This document shows, one piece after another, positions 8,337 to 16,843 of a stretch of 64,000 nucleotides of DNA. This DNA comes from Candidatus Villigracilis affinis (GTDB taxonomy: Bacteria; Chloroflexota; Anaerolineae; Anaerolineales; Villigracilaceae). The number at the start of each line of letters is the position of its first letter. The first letter of the stretch is position 1. The notes under the pieces are model-generated. The model had not been told where the DNA came from. It did no database searches and saw only the letters and a list, made by a program, of their open reading frames with translations. The stretch covers positions 94,236 to 158,235 of the forward strand of contig JADKEA010000011.1 in the NCBI GenBank assembly GCA_016718275.1, written 5' to 3'. The position numbers were made by a program, and so were the translations under genes.

Positions 8337-8816
8337 ATGAATAAGACATTAATTTTCAGCCTGATTTTACTCACGGTCATAGCCACAGCCTGTGGAGTAC
8401 AAGCGGCTCAGCCTTCACCCCTGCCTGCCACAGCAACTGAGGCAGTGATCGTCCCTGCGGCAACAAACACATCCGTCCCCGTCCCCACAGAGGCGCAAGT
8501 CTCTCAGACAGAAAGCCCCACTCAACCAGCGGCCCCCACAGTCAGTTTTGCAAACGACATCCTGCCGATATTTAATAATAGCTGCAACAAATGTCATGGT
8601 GTTGAACAGGTTAAGGAAGGCCTCGACATGAGAACATACGAAACCCTCATGGCAGGCTCATTCAACGGCAGTGTCGTCACCCCCGGCAGTGCCAACGACA
8701 GTTTCCTGGTCGAACAGATCATCAATGGTGAAATGCCCAAGCGCGGACAAAAACTATTGCCCGCACAAATCCAACTCATCATAGATTGGATCAATGCAGG
8801 CGCACTGAACAACTAG
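8337..8816 (+). CDS. lipoprotein with a haem c-binding (PSCyt1-like) domain
   Basis: 159 residues. A signal peptide ends in a lipobox (VIATAC) so the mature protein is anchored by Cys19. A Pro/Thr/Ala-rich linker (about 20-65) follows. The domain from about 70 holds one haem c motif, CNKCH in FNNSCNKCHGVEQ, and a later Met in NGEMPKRG that could be the second axial ligand, before the usual C-terminal helix IDWINAGA. This pattern fits planctomycete-type cytochrome c domains that act in extracytoplasmic electron transfer or as binding modules. It is a single-gene unit ended by a strong terminator. Confidence 0.85.
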   Translation: MNKTLIFSLILLTVIATACGVQAAQPSPLPATATEAVIVPAATNTSVPVPTEAQVSQTESPTQPAAPTVSFANDILPIFNNSCNKCHGVEQVKEGLDMRTYETLMAGSFNGSVVTPGSANDSFLVEQIINGEMPKRGQKLLPAQIQLIIDWINAGALNN

Positions 8817-8839
8817 ACCCGCCCCACACATCAAAAAAA

Positions 8840-8877
8840 CAAAAACGACTTGCTCAAAAAGAATCAAGTCGTTTTTG
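8840..8877 (+). terminator. rho-independent terminator of the cytochrome-like lipoprotein
   Basis: 13-bp perfect stem (CAAAAACGACTTG with CAAGTCGTTTTTG) around a 12-nt loop, ending in a T run. The A-rich left side means it could also act on the other strand. Confidence 0.85.
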
Positions 8878-8919
8878 TTTCACCAGTCATTTGACTTGCA
8901 CATTTGTAACCTTCCTCAC

Positions 8920-8948
8920 TTGACTTTTCACCCCGCCCGTCGTAAAAT
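8920..8948 (+). promoter_or_regulatory. sigma-70-type promoter of the FadR-like regulator
   Basis: TTGACT, 17-nt spacer, TAAAAT. The expected start of transcription is near 8955, at the edge of the 20-bp palindrome at 8954-8973. Confidence 0.75.
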
Positions 8949-8953
8949 CCTAT

Positions 8954-8973
8954 TAATCTGATTAATCAGATTA
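8954..8973. promoter_or_regulatory. 20-bp perfect palindrome, probable operator
   Basis: TAATCTGATTAATCAGATTA is its own reverse complement. It covers the predicted transcription start and lies 5 nt before the regulator's ATG, a classic position for autorepression by a dimeric winged-helix protein. Its symmetry (TCTGAT-TAATCAGA) resembles GntR-family sites in general layout only. Confidence 0.75.
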
Positions 8974-8978
8974 CAACT

Positions 8979-9656
8979 ATGGTTTTACGCGAACGTATCT
9001 CCCCTGAACTCTCTGAATTTCTGCGCTATTTGGCTTCACATGAAGAAGCTGAAGGCAGTCTGCCCTCGTTAAACGACCTAAGCCGTGAACTTGGTATCAG
9101 CCTGGCAGGGTTGCGTGAGCAACTTGAGGTGGCACGCGCACTTGGTTTGGTCGAAGTCCGCCCTCGTACTGGAACGAGACGACTGGCATACTCATTTGCA
9201 CCCGCTGTGATGAAAAGCCTCGCGTACGCATTGACCCTCGACCAAAGCAACTTCGAAAAATATTCGGAACTGCGAAACCACATCGAAACCGCCTACTGGG
9301 ATGAAGCAGTTGCCCTGCTAACCGAAGAAGACAAACTTGAATTAAAGAACATTGTTGCACGCGCGCTGGAAAAACTGCATGGAAAGCAGGTACAGGTTCC
9401 GCACGAGGAGCATCGCAAATTACATTTGCTCATTTACAGCCGTCTCAACAATCCCTTTGTCACTGGTTTGCTGGAAGCCTATTGGAATGCGTACGAAGCC
9501 GTCGGTCTAAACATGTATGCAGGCGGAATCGACTATCTCGAAGAAGTTTGGGGCTATCACAAGACCATGGTTCAAAGTATTTGCAATGGAAATTACGCGG
9601 CGGGGCGCAAAGCGCTGATCACACACATCGACCTGCTCGCCCATCGTCCGATATAA
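8979..9656 (+). CDS. GntR/FadR-family transcriptional regulator
   Basis: 225 residues. Residues about 10-75 form the winged helix (LPSLNDLSRELGISLAGLREQL then LGLVEVRPRTGTRR for the wing, shown in parts), and about 85-225 an all-helical FCD-type ligand domain with conserved Glu/His positions (ELRNHIETAYW, HRKLHLLIY, WGYHKTMV). It ends 13 nt before the oxidoreductase operon and probably controls it, as well as itself through the palindrome upstream. The ligand is unknown; a keto acid or acyl-CoA would fit the context. The start is the ATG directly after the palindrome. Confidence 0.88.
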   Translation: MVLRERISPELSEFLRYLASHEEAEGSLPSLNDLSRELGISLAGLREQLEVARALGLVEVRPRTGTRRLAYSFAPAVMKSLAYALTLDQSNFEKYSELRNHIETAYWDEAVALLTEEDKLELKNIVARALEKLHGKQVQVPHEEHRKLHLLIYSRLNNPFVTGLLEAYWNAYEAVGLNMYAGGIDYLEEVWGYHKTMVQSICNGNYAAGRKALITHIDLLAHRPI

Positions 9657-9669
9657 ACTAAGGAGTCAC

Positions 9670-11607
9670 ATGAATAAGATCATCAACGATTTTTCCATAA
9701 CAGTTGGCACAGTGAACGGTTCCGGCAGTTCCACAGCCAACAACACCATCCTGCGCTCCATCTTCAAGATGGGAATTCCAGTCTCCGGCAAGAACCTCTT
9801 CCCTTCCAACATTCAAGGTCTGCCAACCTGGTATACCATTCGCGCCAATAAGGATGGATTTATCGCACACCACGAACAACGTGACATCGTCATTGCGATG
9901 AACCCCAACTCGTTCGTACGTGACCTGGCGTCTGTTGCTCCCGGCGGGGCATTTTTCTACGCTGACGAAATCAAGCAGCCCATCACCCGCACCGACATTG
10001 CCATTTATCCCATGCCGGTGAAAGCCATCGTGAAGAACGATCCAAACGTACCCACCGATTTCCGCGATCTCGTGGGAAATATGGTTTACGTCGGCATTCT
10101 TGCGCAAATGATCAATCTTGACATGGATAAGATCCTCGCCGCGCTGACCTTCCACTTCAAAGGCAAGCAGAAACCCATCGACATGAACTACGGCGCAGTC
10201 AAAGCTGGCGCAGAATGGGCAAAGGGCAATCTCGAAAAGAAGGATCCTTATTATGTCGAGGCGATGAATAAGACCGAAGGCATGATCATGGCGGATGGAA
10301 ATACCGCCGCCGCGCTCGGTTCCATTTTTGGCGGCGTGCAATTTGCGGCTTGGTATCCCATCACCCCTGCAACCTCTCTCGCAGAATCGCTGAACGACTA
10401 CCTGCCCCAACTTCGCAAGCGTGAAGACGGCAAGCACACCTATGCCGTTGTTCAGGCGGAAGATGAACTCGCCGCACTGGGCATGACCGTCGGTGCAGGC
10501 TGGGCAGGGTTACGCTCCATGACTTCCACTTCCGGGCCTGGCCTCTCCCTAATGACCGAGTTTGCAGGTCTCGCCTACTATGCAGAAACCCCCGTCGTCA
10601 TCTGGGATGTGCAGCGCATCGGACCAAGCACCGGTCTACCAACACGCACTTCACAGGGCGACCTGACCTTTACCCATTTCATCGGCCACGGCGACTCACA
10701 CTCTGTGATTCTGCTGCCTGGCGATGTATTCGAATGCTTTGAATTCGGCTGGCGCGCATTTGACGTTGCCGAACGCATTCAGACCCCTGTGTTCGTTCTA
10801 AGCGATCTGGATATGGGCATGAATCAATGGATGAGCAAACCCTTTGAATATCCCGAAACGCCAATGGATCGCGGCAAGGTCTTGTTCGAAAAAGATATCG
10901 AGGAACTCAAAGGCAATTGGGGACGCTACCTCGACAAGGACGGAGATGGAATCGGTTATCGCACCTTCCCCGGCAACAAGCATCCCTTAAGCTCCTACTT
11001 CACCCGCGGCACAGGTCACGACGAGTATGCCAAATACACTGAAGAAGCAGACATGTATTTGAAGAACATGGACCGCCTGAAGAGGAAGCATGAAACCGCC
11101 AAACAATACGTCCCCGCTCCTGTGCTTCGCTCCATGAAGGGTGCGACGGTTGGCATCATTGCGTTCGGTTCGACCGAAGCGGCTGTTATCGAAGCCCAGT
11201 ATCAACTGGACAAAGATCATGGCATCAAGACTGATTTCCTACGTATACGCGCTTTGCCCTTCACAAAGGAAGTGGATGCGTTCCTCGCGAAATATGACCA
11301 GATCTTTATTGTGGAAATGAACCGTGATGGACAGATGAATCAGATCCTGTTGACCGAATATCCGCAGTTTGCACACAAGTTCAAGTCTGTAGCATTTGGT
11401 GATGGCATGCCTGCTTCTGCCAAATGGGTCCGCGAGGGTATCCTTGCGAAATACACGAAGACTGGAACGCCGAAGAAAGCCGCAGTGGCGAAAACTGCGT
11501 CGAAGGCAAAAGCAGTTTCAGGGTCCAAAAAAGCAGCGGCCAAAAAGCCAGCAGTGAAGAAGCCTGTTGCCAAATCCAAGTCATCCGTGAAGTCAAAGCG
11601 GAAGTAA
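9670..11607 (+). CDS. korA: 2-oxoacid:acceptor oxidoreductase, fused gamma-alpha subunit
   Basis: 645 residues. Residues 1 to about 185 are the gamma domain (VGTVNGSGSSTANNTILRS onward), about 205-600 the alpha domain with MADGNTAAALGSIFGGVQF and WYPITPATSLAE, the latter being the typical PITPSS-like motif. The enzyme oxidatively decarboxylates a 2-oxoacid with CoA and reduces ferredoxin, or runs in reverse. A GGAG site precedes the ATG. The last about 50 residues are an Ala/Lys/Pro/Ser tail (AKKPAVKKPVAKS style) like a histone H1 tail and not part of the enzyme family. Substrate (2-oxoglutarate versus other 2-oxoacids) cannot be fixed from sequence alone. Confidence 0.93.
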   Translation: MNKIINDFSITVGTVNGSGSSTANNTILRSIFKMGIPVSGKNLFPSNIQGLPTWYTIRANKDGFIAHHEQRDIVIAMNPNSFVRDLASVAPGGAFFYADEIKQPITRTDIAIYPMPVKAIVKNDPNVPTDFRDLVGNMVYVGILAQMINLDMDKILAALTFHFKGKQKPIDMNYGAVKAGAEWAKGNLEKKDPYYVEAMNKTEGMIMADGNTAAALGSIFGGVQFAAWYPITPATSLAESLNDYLPQLRKREDGKHTYAVVQAEDELAALGMTVGAGWAGLRSMTSTSGPGLSLMTEFAGLAYYAETPVVIWDVQRIGPSTGLPTRTSQGDLTFTHFIGHGDSHSVILLPGDVFECFEFGWRAFDVAERIQTPVFVLSDLDMGMNQWMSKPFEYPETPMDRGKVLFEKDIEELKGNWGRYLDKDGDGIGYRTFPGNKHPLSSYFTRGTGHDEYAKYTEEADMYLKNMDRLKRKHETAKQYVPAPVLRSMKGATVGIIAFGSTEAAVIEAQYQLDKDHGIKTDFLRIRALPFTKEVDAFLAKYDQIFIVEMNRDGQMNQILLTEYPQFAHKFKSVAFGDGMPASAKWVREGILAKYTKTGTPKKAAVAKTASKAKAVSGSKKAAAKKPAVKKPVAKSKSSVKSKRK

Positions 11608-11631
11608 TAACTTTATCAAGGAGCATATAAA

Positions 11632-12690
11632 ATGACAGAAGCTCTCCCCATGGCCGGCACACCTGCAACAAATGTCAACCTCGCTGGCTTATCCAAAAAT
11701 GAATATCGCGGCAACCCGAGCACCCTGTGCCAGGGCTGCGGACATAACTCGATCTCCAACCAAATCGTGACCGCGCTGTATGAAATGAACATCGTTCCCG
11801 AAGACGTGGTGAAATTCAGCGGTATTGGTTGTTCTTCGAAGTCACCGACTTACTTCCTGAACCGTTCCTTCGGTTTCAACAGCCTGCACGGACGCATGCC
11901 GTCCATTGCAACGGGCGCATTGTTTGGCGACCAGCAATTGAAGGGCATCGGCGTTTCTGGCGATGGCGACTCTGCCAGCATTGGCATGGGTCAATTCAAA
12001 CACGTGATGCGCCGCAACGTGAACATGCTCTACATTGTCGAAAACAACGGCGTGTACGGCCTCACCAAGGGCCAATTCTCCGCAACCGCTGAAAAAGGCC
12101 TGAGCCTGAAGAAGCAGGGCGAAAATCCCTACATGCCTGTGGATATCTGCATGGAAGCCCTTGTTTCCAATGCGACCTTCGTTGCCCGCTCCTTTGCTGG
12201 CAATCCCAAGCAGGTGAAGGAATTGCTCAAGGCGGCTCTCGCCCATGACGGTATCGCCGTGTTAGATATCATCAGCCCATGCGTGACCTTCAATAATCAG
12301 GAAAACGCCTACCACTCCTATGCATGGGGCAAGGATCACGAAGAACCCCTGCATGAGATCTCCTACATCGCCCCGCGCAATGAGATCATCCTTGAGCGTG
12401 AACTGGAAGATGGCGAAGTACGTGAAGTAGCCATGCACGATGGTTCGACCGTGATCTTGAAGAATCTCGAAAAGGGATACAACCCCACTGACCGCTTCGA
12501 AGCCCTGCGTGTGATGGAAGAAGCAGGTCGCAACAACTGGTTGATCACCGGCCTTTTGTATGTGGATACCACCAAGCCAAATCTCACTTCAATGTACAAC
12601 CTTGTGGATACACCACTCAATCGCCTTACCGAAGCCGAGTTGAGACCCGATCGCTCGATGATCGACAAGGTCAATGCGTTGATGTTCTAA
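11632..12690 (+). CDS. korB: 2-oxoacid:acceptor oxidoreductase, beta (thiamine diphosphate) subunit
   Basis: 352 residues, 24 nt downstream of the alpha subunit with its own AAGGAG site. It holds the TPP-binding half: CQGCGHNSIS near the N-terminus, GIGCSSKSPTYF, and the Mg-TPP motif GDGDSASIGMGQFKH followed by ENNGVYGLTKGQ. Cys residues in CQGCG and the GCSS motif are those that usually hold a 4Fe-4S cluster in two-subunit enzymes. Together with the fused gamma-alpha subunit it forms an oxygen-sensitive ferredoxin-linked enzyme. A strong terminator closes the operon. Confidence 0.94.
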   Translation: MTEALPMAGTPATNVNLAGLSKNEYRGNPSTLCQGCGHNSISNQIVTALYEMNIVPEDVVKFSGIGCSSKSPTYFLNRSFGFNSLHGRMPSIATGALFGDQQLKGIGVSGDGDSASIGMGQFKHVMRRNVNMLYIVENNGVYGLTKGQFSATAEKGLSLKKQGENPYMPVDICMEALVSNATFVARSFAGNPKQVKELLKAALAHDGIAVLDIISPCVTFNNQENAYHSYAWGKDHEEPLHEISYIAPRNEIILERELEDGEVREVAMHDGSTVILKNLEKGYNPTDRFEALRVMEEAGRNNWLITGLLYVDTTKPNLTSMYNLVDTPLNRLTEAELRPDRSMIDKVNALMF

Positions 12691-12714
12691 AACACTTACC
12701 CAGATCCCACCCTG

Positions 12715-12751
12715 CCCTCCCCCAAATCCAAAGAGCGGATTTGGGGGAGGG
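12715..12751 (+). terminator. rho-independent terminator of the oxidoreductase operon
   Basis: 15-bp perfect GC-rich stem (CCCTCCCCCAAATCC with GGATTTGGGGGAGGG), 7-nt loop, then TTTATAAAA. It ends 18 nt before the next start codon. Confidence 0.88.
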
Positions 12752-12769
12752 TTTATAAAATGAGAAAAT

Positions 12770-14095
12770 ATGACCGCAGAAACAACTAACGAAAAACTTG
12801 ATTTCAAGCGCATCCTGCCTGTATTGGTGATCGTGCTGGTTGACCTGATGGGACTCTCCATCATTATTCCCCTGCTGCCGTTGTATGCAGCACGTTTTGG
12901 GTCATCGCCGTTGGTGATCGGAATCTTGCAAGCCACCTACCCGATGATGCAGTTTTTAGGAGCACCCATTCTCGGGCGTCTCTCAGACCGCTTCGGACGG
13001 AAGCCCATTCTGGTCGTGAGTCAGATCGGCACTTTAATCGGCTTCATCATGTTGGGGTTTGCAAATTCTCTCCTGCTGTTATTCATCTCCCGCATTATTG
13101 ATGGCCTCTCTGGCGCGAACATTTCCACGGCGCAGGCCGCCATTGCCGACAGCACCACTGAGAAAACACGCACGCAGGGGCTGGGACTCGTCGGCGCGGC
13201 ATTTGGCATCGGCTTCGTGCTTGGCCCCATCCTCGCGTTTATCGTATTGGCCGCCAGCGGACAAAACTATCAAGCAGTCGCTTTCACCGCCGCATTCTTC
13301 TCGTTGACCTCAATCCTGCTGACCGTATTTTGGTTCAAAGAAACATACACAGAAGTTGAAAATCCAGAAGCTTCCCGCAAACGCCGCCCGTTTTCGTTCG
13401 GTGCATTACGTGAAGCACTCAGCCGCCCTGCCATCGGCTTCCTGCTCATTCTGATGTTCTTTTATCAGATCGCGTTCGGTGGGTATGAACAACTTTTTTC
13501 ATTATTCACACTCACCCGCCTCGGCATGGACGCGCGAGACACCTCAGGCTTGTTCGTGCTGGCGGGTTTGTTCATCATCGTAGTACAAGGCGGTCTCATC
13601 GGTAGATGGTCAAAACAAAAAGGCGACCGCTGGCTGGTATTGATGGGAATCGGCACACTTGCCATCGGCTTGATCGGCACCGCCCTCACACCCGCCGTAC
13701 CGATTCCCTGGTACGAGAAAGCCAAAGTGCTTGAAAGCATGGCAGGCCAGGGTGAGTTCCGCGTTTCGATTCAAAGCATCAACATCCAACTACCTGATGA
13801 ATCCGCAAAAGGCTGGCTTGGAATCGCCTGGCTGCTTCTCGCAAGTTTCCCAGCCGCATTAGGAGGCGGCGTTTTGCAGCCTGCTGTCAACAGCCTTATT
13901 ACGAAAGCCTCAGATAAAAGCGAAGTTGGTGGAATGCTCGGCGCATCCTCCGCAGCATATAGCGCGGCCAACGCCATCGCACCACTTTTTTATGGAGCGC
14001 TGTTCCAATGGTTCGGCGGACCCGTCCCATTCTTTGCGGGCGGCCTCATCCTCGCCATCATGTGGCTGTTCGCGCCCAGGGTAGTAAAGGCCTAA
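12770..14095 (+). CDS. MFS transporter, drug-efflux (TetA-like) type
   Basis: 441 residues with about 12 hydrophobic segments. The loop between segments 2 and 3 carries GRLSDRFGRKPIL, the MFS motif A (G-x-x-x-D-x-x-G-R-R/K). Segment 5 has GLGLVGAAFGIGFVLGP, the motif C typical of proton antiporters. The insert around ESMAGQGEFRVSIQSINIQ between segments 8 and 9 is longer than usual and probably extracellular. Likely role is export of a small hydrophobic compound; substrate unknown. The ATG lies just after the upstream terminator, so it has its own promoter, perhaps the TATAAA at about 12753. Confidence 0.9.
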   Translation: MTAETTNEKLDFKRILPVLVIVLVDLMGLSIIIPLLPLYAARFGSSPLVIGILQATYPMMQFLGAPILGRLSDRFGRKPILVVSQIGTLIGFIMLGFANSLLLLFISRIIDGLSGANISTAQAAIADSTTEKTRTQGLGLVGAAFGIGFVLGPILAFIVLAASGQNYQAVAFTAAFFSLTSILLTVFWFKETYTEVENPEASRKRRPFSFGALREALSRPAIGFLLILMFFYQIAFGGYEQLFSLFTLTRLGMDARDTSGLFVLAGLFIIVVQGGLIGRWSKQKGDRWLVLMGIGTLAIGLIGTALTPAVPIPWYEKAKVLESMAGQGEFRVSIQSINIQLPDESAKGWLGIAWLLLASFPAALGGGVLQPAVNSLITKASDKSEVGGMLGASSAAYSAANAIAPLFYGALFQWFGGPVPFFAGGLILAIMWLFAPRVVKA

Positions 14096-14097
14096 TC

Positions 14098-14132
14098 ATC
14101 GTAGGGACACGGCGCCGCGGTGTCCCTACGAT
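14098..14132. repeat. REP-like hairpin in intergenic space
   Basis: 13-bp perfect arms (ATCGTAGGGACAC and GTGTCCCTACGAT) around a 9-nt GC-rich loop. Elements with GTAGGGACAC arms are known as dispersed intergenic palindromes in several bacterial phyla, so this is probably a REP-like element; it could also serve as a terminator for the MFS gene. It is the only copy I see here. Confidence 0.6.
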
Positions 14133-14137
14133 ATAAT
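14132..14137 (+). promoter_or_regulatory. putative -10 box (TATAAT) 8 nt before a start codon
   Basis: Perfect TATAAT whose expected transcription start is at or within 2 nt of the ATG at 14146. No -35 box is clear. Part of a pattern of -10 boxes next to start codons in this window. Confidence 0.5.
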
Positions 14138-14145
14138 TCGGGGAA

Positions 14146-14543
14146 ATGAAAAATCTAGACTCGGAAATCTCACTGGAATACATTCGCGCATCCGGCCCCG
14201 GTGGGCAGAACGTGAACAAGGTCGCGACGGCGGTCCAATTGCGCTTTGACATCACCAACTCCCCTCTCTCGCTTCTGACGTAAAAGGGAGGCTGATTCGG
14301 CTTTCTGGGAGTCGAGTCACCGCTGACGGAGTGCTCATCATCGAAGCGAAGAAATATCGCACGCAGGAACAAAACCGCGAAGACGCGATCCAGCGGTTTT
14401 ACGAGTTGGTGACAAAAGCAAGCGAAAGACCGAAGGTACGCCACAAAACAAAGCCGACGAAGGCATCGAAAGAAGAAAGGCTGAAAGAAAAAAAGAGTCG
14501 GGGAACTATCAAAAAGATTCGACGAGACAAAGCCTACGACTGA
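14146..14543 (+). pseudogene. arfB: ArfB/YaeJ-like peptidyl-tRNA hydrolase, frameshifted
   Basis: The first frame reads from the ATG at 14146 through SGPGGQNVNKVATAVQLRFD, the release-factor GGQ motif, and ends at a TAA at about 14279. The rest of the family's sequence (SDVKGRLIRLSG, then IIEAKKYRTQEQNRED and a Lys/Arg-rich tail typical of ArfB) continues in another frame to the TGA at 14541. ArfB frees ribosomes stalled on mRNA ends. Adding a single C to the CCCC run at 14261-14264 restores an unbroken 132-residue protein. So the gene is probably intact and the break is a consensus error, or it is a very recent loss. The match to the full family length favours the first. Confidence 0.85.
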
Positions 14544-14549
14544 GCCGCC

Positions 14550-14951
14550 ATGTCGCCATCCATTGCCCATGTCACCTACCTTGTGCGCGATTACGATGAA
14601 GCCATTGCATTCTTCACCGAAAAGTTGAATTTCACCCTGCTCGAGGATACACTTCTCAGCGATAAAAAACGCTGGGTGCTGGTTGCTCCGCAAGGCGGAA
14701 ACGGTTCTGCGCTGCTTTTGGCCAAAGCGGACTCTCCTGAACAATCCCAGCACATCGGCAATCAAACAGGCGGCAGGGTCGCTTTCTTCCTCCACACCGA
14801 TGATTTCCAGCGCGACCATCAATACATGCTATCGAAAGGCGTGCAATTCGCCGAAGCCCCACGCCACGAGCCTTATGGAATCGTAGCGGTATTCGTTGAC
14901 CTTTACGGAAACAAGTGGGACTTGCTTGAGTTAAAAACAAGAAGTTTGTAG
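14550..14951 (+). CDS. VOC/glyoxalase-family protein
   Basis: 133 residues with two beta-alpha-beta-beta-beta units. Starts with IAHVTYLVRDYDEAIAFFTEKLNF, the usual VOC opening with the first metal-ligand His, and ends with GIVAVFVDLYGNKWDLLE, holding the last Asp/Glu ligand region. Metal-dependent isomerase, lyase or dioxygenase, or antibiotic-binding protein; nothing fixes which. It begins 6 nt after the ArfB-like gene. Start ATG has little ribosome-binding sequence. Confidence 0.88.
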   Translation: MSPSIAHVTYLVRDYDEAIAFFTEKLNFTLLEDTLLSDKKRWVLVAPQGGNGSALLLAKADSPEQSQHIGNQTGGRVAFFLHTDDFQRDHQYMLSKGVQFAEAPRHEPYGIVAVFVDLYGNKWDLLELKTRSL

Positions 14952-15026
14952 CATAATTTATTGGAAAACAAAGCGTATTTTCTTCCTCCGCTGCTAAATC
15001 AAATCACATTTCATAAAAAGGGAACT

Positions 15027-15569
15027 ATGGAAAATCAGCTAAAACAATACAGCGCATGGGACATTGACGAGTTAATTCACAATCTGGATTCCGAAAAATC
15101 AACGATTCGATGTAACGCTGCCCGCTCTCTCGGTGAATTAAAACACCCAAAAGCAGTTGATGCGTTAATTCGGAAAATCAACCATATGGACAAAAACACA
15201 AAAAACGCAGTCATCGAAGCACTGGGCAACTTAGGTGACAAACGGGCTGTAGAACCATTGGCAAAAGCATTAAAAGGTGAAAATTTTGAAACACTCGAAT
15301 TGATCAAGACGGCCCTTTCCAAGCTAGATTCAGCAGATGTAGCATCTAAAGAATTGATGAAGAGAAATCTAACCAGAGGGGCGTCGACATTGAGCAGGCC
15401 GGGGGTATTAAAAATGATCATCGGTGGTGGAATAACCACATTGGGAATCATTGCCTCATTATTGAGTTTCATCTCCAGCGGCGAGCCAAAACTGTCTTTA
15501 TGGAATGGCTTGATCGGTCTGGGATTGCCAATATTCATACGCGGCTGGCTTGAGTTTTACAGTAATTAA
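15027..15569 (+). CDS. HEAT-repeat protein with a C-terminal membrane segment pair
   Basis: 180 residues from the ATG at 15027, which follows an AAAAGGGA site; a TTG 22 codons earlier opens the same frame but lacks such a site. Residues about 10-115 hold three HEAT/PBS-type repeats (IRCNAARSLGELKHPKAVDAL and two similar units). The C-terminus has two hydrophobic stretches (MIIGGGITTLGIIASLLSFI and WNGLIGLGLPIFIRGWL). It is probably a membrane-tethered protein-binding scaffold. Partner unknown. Confidence 0.8.
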   Translation: MENQLKQYSAWDIDELIHNLDSEKSTIRCNAARSLGELKHPKAVDALIRKINHMDKNTKNAVIEALGNLGDKRAVEPLAKALKGENFETLELIKTALSKLDSADVASKELMKRNLTRGASTLSRPGVLKMIIGGGITTLGIIASLLSFISSGEPKLSLWNGLIGLGLPIFIRGWLEFYSN

Positions 15570-15601
15570 CCAAGTCCGTCTCTACTCATAAAGAGATAAC
15601 T

Positions 15602-16399
15602 GTGAACTTTTCCTTCATCCAAATCACAGACCACCATCTGACCACCACCGAAAGCGAATTTCTGCGAGGCTTCTCAACCAGGCACGCTCTACGCACTGTC
15701 TTGCGGCACATTGCTCAAAATGCGGCGGATCACGTTGATTTTATTTTCTCCACCGGAGACCTCGTGGATGTCCCAACTGAAGCCTCCTATCAAGCTTCCC
15801 TTGATCTGCTCGGCGCGCGAAACGATTTATCTGAAATTCCAGGCCCCATCCACATCTCAGTGGAGGGACTGCAAAATTTCCCCATGTTCGTACTCCCAGG
15901 CAATCATGATGACCGTACGCATTTCTACAAGTACCTGTTTCCCAAAAGCCCATCAGCACCGATCATGAACACAGTTTTTGTTCACAAAGGCATCCAATTT
16001 ATCTGCCTCGATTGGGGGCCGCACACGAAAGCGACAGCCCATTCTGAAATGCTGGAATTCCTCACCCACTCATTAAAAACGGACTTGCCGTCCATTATTA
16101 TGATGCATCACCAGTTGGTAAAACTGGGAAGCAAATGGCTGGACGATTTCATTGCAGATGATGTGTCTCGTTTCTGGGAGGTCATTGCTGGGAAACCCGT
16201 GCTCGGTATCTTTTGCGGGCATGTCCATGCTACGTATGAAAGTGTCGTGAACGGAATTCCCGTTTTTGGTCTGCGCTCCACGGCTCCCCAATTCGTTTTG
16301 CAGGACGAGCCACTGGCCTGTCTTTTGCCGCCTCATTATCGGTTAGTCACGATTCAAAACGGCACGCTGTCAACTCGAATTTTCGAAGTGCCTCTATAA
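15602..16399 (+). CDS. calcineurin-like metallophosphoesterase (CpdA/GpdQ type)
   Basis: 265 residues with a GTG start. Metal motifs in order: DHHL in ITDHHLT (replacing the usual D-x-H), GDLVD in FSTGDLVDVP, GNHDD in LPGNHDDR, MMHHQ, and GHVHATYE. This is the full set for a dinuclear phosphodiesterase. The family hydrolyses cyclic nucleotides or glycerophosphodiesters. The first motif reads D-H-H rather than D-x-H in a longer form, which is still compatible. Substrate unknown; no signal peptide, so cytoplasmic. It follows the HEAT gene by 32 nt. Confidence 0.9.
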   Translation: MNFSFIQITDHHLTTTESEFLRGFSTRHALRTVLRHIAQNAADHVDFIFSTGDLVDVPTEASYQASLDLLGARNDLSEIPGPIHISVEGLQNFPMFVLPGNHDDRTHFYKYLFPKSPSAPIMNTVFVHKGIQFICLDWGPHTKATAHSEMLEFLTHSLKTDLPSIIMMHHQLVKLGSKWLDDFIADDVSRFWEVIAGKPVLGIFCGHVHATYESVVNGIPVFGLRSTAPQFVLQDEPLACLLPPHYRLVTIQNGTLSTRIFEVPL

Positions 16400-16427
16400 A
16401 TCAAACACTCTTCAAGGAGAAATTCAT

Positions 16428-16826
16428 ATGGCTGACACTGGAAAGGATTTCATCAAAGCCGCGAAGAAAGCGGACCTCGATACCCTTAAAGCATTGCTCA
16501 AAGCTGACAAGTCCCTACTCAACGCAAGGGATACCGACGGGTCAACCGCGCTGCATTGCGCGACCTGGAAGGGCCATCGTGAGGTCGTCGCGTTTCTGCT
16601 CAAGGCTGGGGCGGATATCTATGCACAAAACACCAACGACCATTGGGGCACAACGCCGCTCCACGCCGCTGCACACGCAAACCAGACGGCACTTGTTCAA
16701 ATGCTCATCGAAGCAGGCGCGGATGTGAACGCGAAAGACATGAACGGAAAAACTCCCTTGTATCACACCACATTTCACAAGGCAACAGCAGCGGCAAAAG
16801 TCCTCACACAACACGGGGCAAAGTAA
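16428..16826 (+). CDS. ankyrin-repeat protein
   Basis: 132 residues, nearly all ankyrin repeats: about four units, with TALHCATWKGHREVVAFLLK, TPLHAAAHANQTALVQMLIE and GKTPLYHTTFHKATAAAKVL as recognisable copies. Protein-protein interaction module in the cytoplasm. A strong CAAGGAG site lies 8 nt before the ATG. Target unknown. Confidence 0.9.
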   Translation: MADTGKDFIKAAKKADLDTLKALLKADKSLLNARDTDGSTALHCATWKGHREVVAFLLKAGADIYAQNTNDHWGTTPLHAAAHANQTALVQMLIEAGADVNAKDMNGKTPLYHTTFHKATAAAKVLTQHGAK

Positions 16827-16843
16827 TTTATAGCGCAAAGAAC

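Noticed and set aside
9658..10437. 259-codon open frame opposite korA
   Set aside because: Antisense of a well-conserved enzyme; no recognisable domain.
14261..14282. Programmed ribosomal frameshift in the ArfB-like gene
   Set aside because: No slippery heptamer with downstream structure of the known type, and the same missing-C signature occurs in pyruvate kinase, where programmed shifting is not expected.
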